Source: Oscillospiraceae bacterium
GTDB taxonomy: Bacteria; Bacillota; Clostridia; Oscillospirales; Oscillospiraceae
DNA: 5,761 bases
Reading direction: 5' to 3'
Assembly (NCBI GenBank): GCA_017624645.1
Contig: JAGAMQ010000183.1
Location: 1 to 5,761 of the forward strand
Below are positions 1 through 4,951 of the stretch, piece by piece. The notes under the pieces are model-generated. The model was given only the letters and a program-made list of their open reading frames with translations, was not told the DNA's origin and ran no database searches. The number at the start of each line of letters is the position of its first letter. Position 1 is the stretch's first letter. Both the position numbers and the translations under genes were made by a program.

Positions 1-842
1 AGCTTTGCCTCGAACATGTTCATCTGGGGAGAGCCGATGAAGCCTGCAACGAACAGGTTATAGGGATGGTTGAAGACCTCCTGGGGAGTGCCGATCTGCT
101 GGATGAAGCCGTCCTTCATGATGACGATACGGTCGCCCAGAGTCATAGCCTCAGTCTGGTCGTGGGTAACGTAGATAAAGGTGGTATTGATACGCTCACG
201 CATCTTGATGATCTCTGCACGCATCTGGTTACGCAGCTTGGCGTCCAAATTGGACAGAGGTTCGTCCATCAGCATGACCTTGGGGTCACGGACGATGGCA
301 CGGCCGATGGCCACACGCTGACGCTGACCGCCGGACAGAGCCTTGGGCTTACGGCCCAGGTACTGGGTGATGTCCAGGATCTCGGCAGCTTCCTTAACCT
401 TGCGGTCGATCTCTTCCTTGGGGGTATGACGCAGCTTCAGAGCGAAAGCCATGTTGTCATACACGGTCATGTGGGGGTACAGAGCGTAGTTCTGGAAGAC
501 CATGGCGATATCGCGGTCCTTGGGAGCCACGTCGTTGACCAGCTTATCACCGATCCACAGCTCGCCCTCAGAGATCTCTTCCAGACCGGCGACCATACGC
601 AGAGTGGTGGACTTACCGCAGCCGGAAGGACCGACCAGAACGATGAATTCCTTGTCCTGGATCTCCAGGTTGAACTCCTGAACAGCGACAACGCCCTGCT
701 CAGTAACCTGCAGCTTTGCCTTCTCAATCTCGGGATTGGCCTCCTCTACCTTCTTGGCCTTTGCCTTACGCTTGTTCCGCTTGATGTCATCGCCGCTGAA
801 CGGGTAGATCTTCTTGATGTTCTTCAGGGTTACATTTGCCAT
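1..842 (-). CDS. ugpC: Sugar ABC transporter ATP-binding protein (MsmK/UgpC/MalK type), C-terminus cut by window
   Basis: This is the cytoplasmic ATPase of a carbohydrate (or glycerol-3-phosphate) ABC importer; it hydrolyses ATP to drive uptake through partner permeases not seen here. 280 residues are present. They show Walker [10 protein letters not shown] (71-79), Q-loop Q117, signature LSGGQ (169-173), Walker B LMDEP (191-195), D-loop SNLD (197-200) and switch H227. The family usually runs to about 370 residues with a C-terminal OB/TOBE regulatory domain, which lies off the left edge. The start [14 protein letters not shown] fits the family and no in-frame ATG precedes it. The Shine-Dalgarno is poor: GGAAAG sits one base from the ATG. 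Residues 15-50 form a Lys/Glu-rich insertion between the first strand and [11 protein letters not shown]; MalK of enterobacteria lacks it. Nearly all Leu codons are CTG and most Arg codons CGT, suggesting high expression. No permease or binding-protein gene is adjacent on the visible side, so it may serve several transporters, as MsmK/MsmX does; that is inference. The substrate cannot be read from the ATPase. Confidence 0.95.
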   Translation of the reverse strand, partial: MANVTLKNIKKIYPFSGDDIKRNKRKAKAKKVEEANPEIEKAKLQVTEQGVVAVQEFNLEIQDKEFIVLVGPSGCGKSTTLRMVAGLEEISEGELWIGDKLVNDVAPKDRDIAMVFQNYALYPHMTVYDNMAFALKLRHTPKEEIDRKVKEAAEILDITQYLGRKPKALSGGQRQRVAIGRAIVRDPKVMLMDEPLSNLDAKLRNQMRAEIIKMRERINTTFIYVTHDQTEAMTLGDRIVIMKDGFIQQIGTPQEVFNHPYNLFVAGFIGSPQMNMFEAK

Positions 843-1023
843 ACTTTCCGACTCTGAACATACCGAATCCTCGCATATGCTCTCACCAACGCCGGGTAAA
901 ACAGCGATGGTCTTACGACAGGTCTCCACACTGCCGCACCGTGAGTCCGACGGTTGTTTATATTTCCTCCTTTTGTGACACAGAGCAGCTATTTTTGTGG
1001 AGTAGGTTGCCCTATGCCCGGAT
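843..1023 (-). promoter_or_regulatory. Long 5' leader of the sugar ABC ATPase gene
   Basis: About 180 nt separate the predicted transcription start (about 1023) from the ATPase ATG at 842. The leader has a perfect AGGAGG at 971-966 with no ATG, GTG or TTG at usable distance. Just after it, ACCGT/ACGGT can form a 5-bp stem with a 7-nt loop. GAGGA (872-868) stands 6 nt before an out-of-frame ATG at 861. That ATG opens a 24-codon frame ending at 787, inside the ATPase gene. I recognise no known riboswitch class and no intrinsic terminator here. Function is unknown. Confidence 0.45.
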
Positions 1024-1029
1024 GCTATA

Positions 1030-1058
1030 ATAATACCATAAGAAGCGGCCATGTGCAA
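1030..1058 (-). promoter_or_regulatory. Predicted sigma-A promoter (extended -10) for the ABC ATPase gene
   Basis: Reading the minus strand, a weak -35 TTGCAC (1058-1053) is followed by a 17-nt spacer and -10 TATTAT (1035-1030). A TGG just before the -10 gives the extended TGn motif, which can make up for the poor -35. The -35 lies within a short imperfect palindrome, CCAT-TGCAC-ATGG, that could be an operator. I see no good terminator between the aminopeptidase stop and this promoter, so read-through from upstream is possible. Confidence 0.6.
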
Positions 1059-1094
1059 TGGTCGGTTCTCACAGTTTTGCCTGGGTATTTTTGT

Positions 1095-2384
1095 TTATTT
1101 TGACAACAATTTCACACTGCCGTCACCATCGCTGTCCAAGGCGCAGCTGTAGTACACCGTCATGGCATCCACAAGGGCCTGTGCATCTGCCGCCGCCATG
1201 GTCTCATAACAGGAATGCATAGCCAGCTGGGCAAGGCCGATATCCGCCGTAGGCACCGCCACATGGGAAAGAGAAATATTTCCCAAGGTGGAGCCTCCGG
1301 GCAGGTCGGCACGGTTATAGTAGGTCTGCACATTCACCTGCGCCATGGCGCAGATCTTCCGGAACACCGCAGCGGAAACGCCGTCGGTGGTATAGCGCAG
1401 ATTGGCGTTGAACTTCAGCACCACACCCTGCCCCGGCACCGGTGCATTTTGGGGGTCAGCGTACTCCGGGTGGTTGGGGTGTACGCCGTGGGCATTGTCT
1501 GCTGACACCATAAAGGACCGGCTGAGCAGGCACCTAAGCTCCAGTCCCAAAGACCGGGCGATCCGGTCCAATGTTCCCTCCAGCAACGGGGATGCCGCAC
1601 CCTGGGGGGAATTAGAGCCTACCTCCTCACTGTCAAAGACACACAGCACCGGAATTGCGCCGTTTTCTGCTGCTGCCAGAAAGCCCTTGGTGCAGCACCA
1701 TGCGCACACAAGATCATCCAGCCCCTGGGCAGACAGGTACTCCCGGTGGATGCCCCACAGGGACGCCTCCTGCCGGACATACAGGTACAGGTCATGACCC
1801 AGCAGGCTCCCCCCTGCCTCCTGCTCCAAAAGGGCTTTCAGCTCCCCTTCCGCGCCTTTCCCACCCAACAGAGGCAGCGTATCCATCGCGGGGTTGTAGG
1901 CAGATGACTCGTTGGCATTGCGGTTCATATGGATCGCCACATTGGGGATCAGCAGAAGATCCCGGTCAATGTCCAGAAGCCGGCTCTGAATCCCGTCACC
2001 GGTATCCACCAGCACTCTGCCCGCCACGGAGAGGGGTCGGTCCAGCCACGGTGCTATGAGCATACCGCCGTACTTTTCTGTAGCCAACCGGGTATAGGTC
2101 CCGGCAAGCTCGCCGTTCTCCTTAAGCTTGAAACAGGGACGATCCGAATGACTGGCACTCATCATAAAGCCCTTGGGCGTCCTCTCCGGGATCCGAAAAG
2201 CGATCAACGCTGTACCGCCGCGGGTCAGATAGTACTTGCCCCCGGGACGAAGATCCCAATGAGCGCCCTCAGACAGGCAGACATACCCTGCATCCTCCAA
2301 AGTCCATTCCAGCGCCGCCTCCGCGTGGTAAACACTGTGAGCGCTGTCCAGAAAGCCCTTCAGCTCCTCGATTCTGTGATCCAT
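1095..2384 (-). CDS. apeB: M18 family zinc aminopeptidase (aspartyl aminopeptidase-like)
   Basis: This is a cytoplasmic dinuclear zinc exopeptidase of clan MH. Family members remove N-terminal, often acidic, residues from peptides as dodecameric complexes. The 429 residues are full length for bacterial M18. The expected metal and catalytic positions are all visible: H79 in SASHSDRP, bridging D223 in GLDDL, general base E253 and ligand E254 in VFDSEEVGS, D296 in SADNAHGVHPN, and H390 in AQLAMHS. The GGSTLGNI segment (363-370) matches the family's substrate/structural loop. The start at 2384 is set by AAGGAGG (2398-2392) seven nt upstream. It is transcribed divergently from spo0A and lies upstream of the ABC ATPase on the same strand, 252 nt away. 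An oddity is the C-terminal DSDGDGSV (417-424), which resembles a calcium-binding EF-hand/dockerin loop. The family is secure; the symbol follows the usual bacterial M18 naming, and substrate preference is not proven. Confidence 0.95.
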   Translation of the reverse strand: MDHRIEELKGFLDSAHSVYHAEAALEWTLEDAGYVCLSEGAHWDLRPGGKYYLTRGGTALIAFRIPERTPKGFMMSASHSDRPCFKLKENGELAGTYTRLATEKYGGMLIAPWLDRPLSVAGRVLVDTGDGIQSRLLDIDRDLLLIPNVAIHMNRNANESSAYNPAMDTLPLLGGKGAEGELKALLEQEAGGSLLGHDLYLYVRQEASLWGIHREYLSAQGLDDLVCAWCCTKGFLAAAENGAIPVLCVFDSEEVGSNSPQGAASPLLEGTLDRIARSLGLELRCLLSRSFMVSADNAHGVHPNHPEYADPQNAPVPGQGVVLKFNANLRYTTDGVSAAVFRKICAMAQVNVQTYYNRADLPGGSTLGNISLSHVAVPTADIGLAQLAMHSCYETMAAADAQALVDAMTVYYSCALDSDGDGSVKLLSK

Positions 2385-2409
2385 AACAATCCCTCCTTGT
2401 TCTTACTGT

Positions 2410-2438
2410 ATTTTACAGGACAGAAAGCTTCGCGTCAA
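2410..2438 (-). promoter_or_regulatory. Predicted sigma-A promoter for the M18 aminopeptidase
   Basis: On the minus strand, -35 TTGACG (2438-2433), a 17-nt spacer and -10 TAAAAT (2415-2410) each match the consensus at 5 of 6 bases. Transcription would start near 2403, leaving a leader of about 20 nt that contains the AAGGAGG ribosome binding site at 2398-2392. This is one of the clearest promoters in the window. Confidence 0.75.
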
Positions 2439-2462
2439 CCGGGACAGTATTTGTTTTCCACA

Positions 2463-2589
2463 TGTCGAATCTTGGTGAAATGTTCGATTTTTTCTGTTTT
2501 TCGATCTTTATTAGCCATTTTTCGTCGAACGATTGTTTCCGATTCACCTTGCAAAAAGTCCTTCGTTATGCTAAATTATATTTGTCGCA
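2463..2589. promoter_or_regulatory. Cluster of Spo0A-box-like sites between the aminopeptidase and spo0A
   Basis: The Spo0A binding box has core TGTCGAA, often written TTTGTCGAA. This region holds an exact core TGTCGAA at 2463-2469, TTCGTCGAA at 2521-2529 (8 of 9) and TTTGTCGCA at 2581-2589 (8 of 9). Weaker reverse-strand resemblances, TTCGATT (2483-2489) and TTCGATC (2500-2506), match TTCGACA at 5 of 7. The 2521 site lies upstream of the predicted spo0A -35 and the 2581 site overlaps the predicted start of transcription. That layout would suit autoregulation. The 2463 site is 25 nt upstream of the aminopeptidase -35. Confidence 0.55.
2549..2577 (+). promoter_or_regulatory. Predicted promoter for spo0A
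   Basis: -35 TTGCAA (2549-2554), a 17-nt spacer and -10 TAAATT (2572-2577) are preceded by TGC, which forms an extended -10. The predicted start is near 2584, giving a leader of about 70 nt. I did not find a convincing sigma-H promoter, which Bacillus spo0A has in addition to its vegetative one. Confidence 0.55.
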
Positions 2590-2591
2590 AC

Positions 2592-2614
2592 ACAGTGGCT
2601 TTCCCACTGTTTTT
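2592..2614 (+). terminator. Terminator-like hairpin in the spo0A leader (possible attenuator)
   Basis: ACAGTGG (2592-2598), a 5-nt loop and CCACTGT (2604-2610) form a perfect 7-bp stem that runs straight into five T residues (2610-2614). It begins only about 8 nt after the predicted transcription start and lies 40 nt before the spo0A start codon. It could attenuate spo0A transcription, stabilise the 5' end of the mRNA, or stop transcription entering from the left. The U-run is short, so termination may be partial. Confidence 0.45.
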
Positions 2615-2640
2615 GATAAGGGGATCGATTTTCATATGTC

Positions 2641-2648
2641 AGGAGAGG
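2641..2648 (+). promoter_or_regulatory. Ribosome binding site that fixes the spo0A start
   Basis: AGGAGAGG lies 5 nt before the ATG at 2654. An in-frame ATG at 2636 has only AAGGGGA (2618-2624) at 11 nt and would add six residues absent from Spo0A relatives, so 2654 is preferred. Confidence 0.7.
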
Positions 2649-2653
2649 AATTT

Positions 2654-3430
2654 ATGGACAACACTACCGTAATCATTGCAGATAATACGGAGGAATTCTG
2701 CACCGGCCTGTCTGCCGCACTGCAACGCTCCGAAGGATTTCAGGTTCTGGGCACCGTAGGCGACGGTGAACAGGCCATTCGTATGGTCACCGAACGAAAG
2801 CCCCATGTACTGGTGCTGGATCTGATGCTTGCCAAAAAGGACGGATTGGCTGTCCTAAAGGCCATCTCCGGCATGGACCGTCCCCCCGTTACCCTCGCCA
2901 CTACCCGGTTTATCACCGATTATGTAGCAAATGCCGCTGCCAATCTGGGTGTGCGCTATCTCATGGTCAAGCCCTGCGATATGAGCGCCCTTGTGGAACG
3001 GCTGGAGGAGATCCGGGGCAACGCAAATCCCATCAACACTTCCCCCCGCCGCAAAGACAAGACCAGCATTGAATCCATGGTCACCAGCATTATCCACGAA
3101 ATCGGCGTACCCGCCCACATCAAGGGCTATCAGTACCTCCGGGAGGCGATCATCATTGCCGTCAACGATATGGATGTGATCAATGCCATTACCAAGGTAT
3201 TGTACCCGCAGGTAGCCAAAACATTCCAAACCACTCCCAGCCGGGTGGAGCGTGCCATCCGTCACGCCATCGAAGTAGCATGGGATCGGGGCGACCTGGA
3301 TACCTTACAGAGATTTTTTGGCTATACCGTCAGCAATACCAAGGGAAAGCCCACCAACAGCGAGTTCATTGCCCTCATCGCAGACAAGCTGCAGCTGCAG
3401 CTGAAATCCTCTGAGGTGGTAAATTTTTAA
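2654..3430 (+). CDS. spo0A: Sporulation transcription factor Spo0A
   Basis: Spo0A is the response regulator that commits Bacillota cells to sporulation. When phosphorylated it dimerises and binds 0A boxes. The 258 residues comprise a receiver (about 4-122), a short linker and the Spo0A effector domain (about 137-250). The phosphoacceptor is D56 in VLVLDLML and the conserved lysine is K106 in MVKP. The effector half closely matches the Bacillus protein: [14 protein letters not shown] (146-159), [15 protein letters not shown] (196-210) and KPTNSEFIA (232-240). The receiver is diverged. The acidic pair of Bacillus (ADDN) reads ADNT here, leaving D10 but Asn at 11, and the Met-Pro after the phosphorylation site is replaced by Leu-Ala. 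The start is chosen by AGGAGAGG; an in-frame ATG at 2636 is possible. spoIVB, often found just upstream of spo0A, is absent; the neighbour is a divergent aminopeptidase. The gene ends in a strong terminator shared with cysK. Confidence 0.97.
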   Translation: MDNTTVIIADNTEEFCTGLSAALQRSEGFQVLGTVGDGEQAIRMVTERKPHVLVLDLMLAKKDGLAVLKAISGMDRPPVTLATTRFITDYVANAAANLGVRYLMVKPCDMSALVERLEEIRGNANPINTSPRRKDKTSIESMVTSIIHEIGVPAHIKGYQYLREAIIIAVNDMDVINAITKVLYPQVAKTFQTTPSRVERAIRHAIEVAWDRGDLDTLQRFFGYTVSNTKGKPTNSEFIALIADKLQLQLKSSEVVNF

Positions 3431-3472
3431 CCAATGAAAAAAGCTTGCCTAAAGGCAAGCTTTTTTCATTGG
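3431..3472. terminator. Bidirectional intrinsic terminator between spo0A and cysK
   Basis: Two perfect 19-nt arms (3431-3449 and 3454-3472) flank the loop TAAA. The GC-rich core AAGCTTGCC/GGCAAGCTT is bordered by six A on the left and six T on the right, so a U-run follows the stem on either strand. The stem starts directly after the spo0A stop codon and ends 14 nt before the cysK stop codon. It should end both convergent transcripts. Confidence 0.93.
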
Positions 3473-3486
3473 CTTATTACGGATAC

Positions 3487-4416
3487 TCAACGATACAGGG
3501 GTGTGGACAGGTAGCGTTCGCCAGTGTCAGGCAGGAGGACCACAATGGTTTTTCCTTGATTCTCCGGGCATTTTGCCGCCTCAATGGCAGCATGAAGCGC
3601 CGCACCGGAGGAGATCCCCACCAGCAATCCCTCTTTTCTTCCCATGAGCCGGGCAGCTGCATAGGCCTGCTCCTCGGTGACCGTTACAATGCTGTCGCAC
3701 GCCTTTTGGTCCAGCACCTCCGGCACAAAATTGGCGCCAATGCCCTGCAAGCCGTGGCTGCCCGCTCTTCCCTGGGTCAGCAAAGGAGAGCCTGCCGGCT
3801 CTACACCGATAACCTGCAGCGCCGGGTTGTGCTGCTTCAGATATTTTCCGGTGCCGGTGACCGTGCCACCGGTGCCGATGCCTGCCACAAAAACATCCAC
3901 CTGTCCGTCGGTATCCCGCCAAATCTCCGGTCCGGTGGTTTCCATATGGGCTTTGGGGTTGGCGGGGTTTTCAAACTGACCGGCAATGATGCTGCCGGGA
4001 TTTTCCGCTTTCAGCTCCTGTGCCTTTTCGATCGCCCCCTGCATACCTTTCGCCCCCGGGGTCAGCACCAGCTCCGCACCATAGGCAGTCATCAACAGCT
4101 GCCGCTCAACGCTCATGGTATCGGGCATGACGATGATGGTGCGGTATCCACGGCTGGCAGAAATCGCGGAAAGACCGATACCGGTATTCCCGGATGTGGG
4201 TTCGATGACGGTGCCGCCGGGCTTCAGCAGACCCTTTTCCTCTGCGTCCAGAATCATAAACAGCGCCACCCGATCCTTGACGGACCCGGCAGGGTTAAAG
4301 CACTCCAGCTTTGCCAACAGGCGGGCATGGAGTTTTTCTTCCTTTTGGATATTCTTCAGCTCCAGCAGTGGGGTATTGCCCACCAATTCTGCCACAGATT
4401 CACAGATCTTTGCCAT
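3487..4416 (-). CDS. cysK: Cysteine synthase A (O-acetylserine sulfhydrylase)
   Basis: This PLP enzyme joins O-acetylserine and sulfide to give cysteine and acetate in the cytoplasm. The 309 residues are normal for CysK. K47 in NPAGSVKDR carries the cofactor, TSGNTG (74-79) is the substrate/acetate loop, GTGGT (181-185) binds the PLP phosphate, and GISSGAA (267-273) supplies the serine that contacts the pyridine nitrogen. GQFENPANP (146-154) and the C-terminal RYLSTPLYR are also typical. The frame stays open upstream, but GGGAGG at 4429-4424 is 7 nt from the ATG at 4416 and only 1 nt from the ATG at 4422, so MAKICES is preferred. The start lies inside the end of the gtrA-like gene with a 17-bp overlap, implying one mRNA and probable translational coupling. 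The divergent gene at 4952 makes its substrate. Cystathionine beta-synthase is excluded by length and lack of CBS domains; CysM is less likely. Confidence 0.95.
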   Translation of the reverse strand: MAKICESVAELVGNTPLLELKNIQKEEKLHARLLAKLECFNPAGSVKDRVALFMILDAEEKGLLKPGGTVIEPTSGNTGIGLSAISASRGYRTIIVMPDTMSVERQLLMTAYGAELVLTPGAKGMQGAIEKAQELKAENPGSIIAGQFENPANPKAHMETTGPEIWRDTDGQVDVFVAGIGTGGTVTGTGKYLKQHNPALQVIGVEPAGSPLLTQGRAGSHGLQGIGANFVPEVLDQKACDSIVTVTEEQAYAAARLMGRKEGLLVGISSGAALHAAIEAAKCPENQGKTIVVLLPDTGERYLSTPLYR

Positions 4417-4822
4417 TTTCATTCCTCCCAAATACATAGCACTTGCTGAACACATAATTGAGTATGACCGTCAGCACACTGACACCGATCTTCACCGGTG
4501 CATCCGGCAGACAGCAGGCATCCACCAAAAGCCATAAAAGGACCGTTTCCACAGCTCCGGATGCCACCCTTGCCCCGGAAAAGCGCAAAAGCTCCGGCAA
4601 CACAGTCCTGCCGCTCCAATCTTCTGACCGGAACACGAAATATTTATTGACCCCAAAGGCAAACAGCACCGCTGCCACCCACGAAGCAACATTGCTCCAC
4701 AGGTAATGCACCGAAAAGGCATCCGTAAGAAGAAAGTATGCCCCGTAGTTCACGGCAGTGGTCATCACGCCCCAAAACAGGTAGCTGACGGGCTGCCGGT
4801 ATTTCTTCCACAAATTCATCAT
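4400..4822 (-). CDS. GtrA family membrane protein
   Basis: This is a small integral membrane protein of 140 residues with four predicted membrane segments at roughly 12-32, 42-64, 78-103 and 109-131. The hallmarks are NKYFVF (59-64) after the second segment and NYVFSKCYVF (122-131) at the end of the fourth; the repeated N-x(4,5)-Y-V/F pattern is typical of the family. GtrA-like proteins are thought to help move polyprenyl-phosphate-linked sugars across the membrane for glycosylation of surface polymers or teichoic acids. No glycosyltransferase is adjacent here, so the role is unassigned. The start at 4822 has AGGA (4834-4831) 8 nt away and GGG closer; the next codon is also ATG. The frame is open further upstream to 4888, but that extension would run through the promoter. 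It is first in a two-gene unit and overlaps cysK by 17 bp. Confidence 0.88.
   Translation of the reverse strand: MMNLWKKYRQPVSYLFWGVMTTAVNYGAYFLLTDAFSVHYLWSNVASWVAAVLFAFGVNKYFVFRSEDWSGRTVLPELLRFSGARVASGAVETVLLWLLVDACCLPDAPVKIGVSVLTVILNYVFSKCYVFGRNENGKDL
4424..4429 (-). promoter_or_regulatory. Ribosome binding site that fixes the cysK start
   Basis: GGGAGG on the minus strand is 7 nt from the ATG at 4416 but 1 nt from the ATG at 4422. It lies within the last codons of the gtrA-like gene, so ribosomes finishing that gene pass over it before ending 16 nt inside cysK. Confidence 0.75.
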
Positions 4823-4850
4823 ACAGCCCTTCCTTTCCTTTAGTATGCCC

Positions 4851-4880
4851 AGTATAGCACAGCCATAGCCCCATTGGCAA
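4851..4880 (-). promoter_or_regulatory. Predicted promoter of the gtrA-cysK unit
   Basis: On the minus strand, -35 TTGCCA (4880-4875), an 18-nt spacer and -10 TATACT (4856-4851) are preceded by TGC, forming an extended -10. Transcription would begin near 4844, leaving about 20 nt of leader, too short for a riboswitch or T-box. Any sulfur or cysteine control would therefore act at the promoter. Confidence 0.65.
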
Positions 4881-4891
4881 TCCCCCATTGG
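4869..4891. repeat. Two direct copies of CCCCATTGG between the divergent cys promoters
   Basis: CCCCATTGG occurs at 4869-4877 and 4883-4891, with a period of 14 nt. The first copy overlaps the -35 of the gtrA-cysK promoter. The second lies 8 nt outside the -35 of the acetyltransferase promoter. This placement suits a regulator binding site, but the period is not a whole number of helical turns and no regulator is known. Confidence 0.4.
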
Positions 4892-4899
4892 ATTTTCGA

Positions 4900-4929
4900 T
4901 TGACAGCGACCCGTCCCATATGGTAAAGT
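4900..4929 (+). promoter_or_regulatory. Predicted strong promoter of the serine acetyltransferase gene
   Basis: A perfect -35 TTGACA (4900-4905), an 18-nt spacer and -10 TAAAGT (4924-4929) are preceded by TGG, giving an extended -10. The transcript would start near 4936, about 16 nt before the start codon, so there is no room for a leader RNA switch. The -35 is only 20 bp from the -35 of the divergent gtrA-cysK promoter. Confidence 0.75.
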
Positions 4930-4951
4930 AGTTGGGATTGGAGGGATCTTC

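Noticed and set aside
66..857. Long plus-strand open frame (263 codons) opposite the ABC ATPase
   Set aside because: It is antisense to a gene with all ABC motifs; its product (repetitive Leu/Asp/His/Val) is what results from reading a biased codon set backwards, and it has no ribosome binding site.
836..1030. Small plus-strand open frame of 64 codons in the 843-1094 gap
   Set aside because: No ribosome binding site, no recognisable protein features, and it covers the leader and promoter of the ABC ATPase gene.
1040..1094. Intrinsic terminator after the M18 aminopeptidase
   Set aside because: Only a 4-bp CCAT/ATGG stem can form on the minus strand and no U-run follows it.
2462..2653. Extension of spo0A to an ATG at 2462, adding 64 residues
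   Set aside because: The extension covers the promoter, Spo0A boxes and leader hairpin, encodes a Phe/Ser/Cys-rich stretch unlike Spo0A, and has no ribosome binding site.
1929..2672. Plus-strand open frame of 247 codons across the aminopeptidase start and spo0A leader
   Set aside because: It lies mostly antisense to the M18 gene, runs through two promoters and lacks family features.
3445..4449. Long plus-strand open frame (334 codons) opposite cysK
   Set aside because: It mirrors cysK on the other strand, starts inside the shared terminator and shows no recognisable domain.
4823..4951. Cysteine T-box or SAM riboswitch ahead of the cysteine genes
   Set aside because: Both predicted transcripts start only about 16-20 nt before their start codons, and no T-box or S-box motif is visible.
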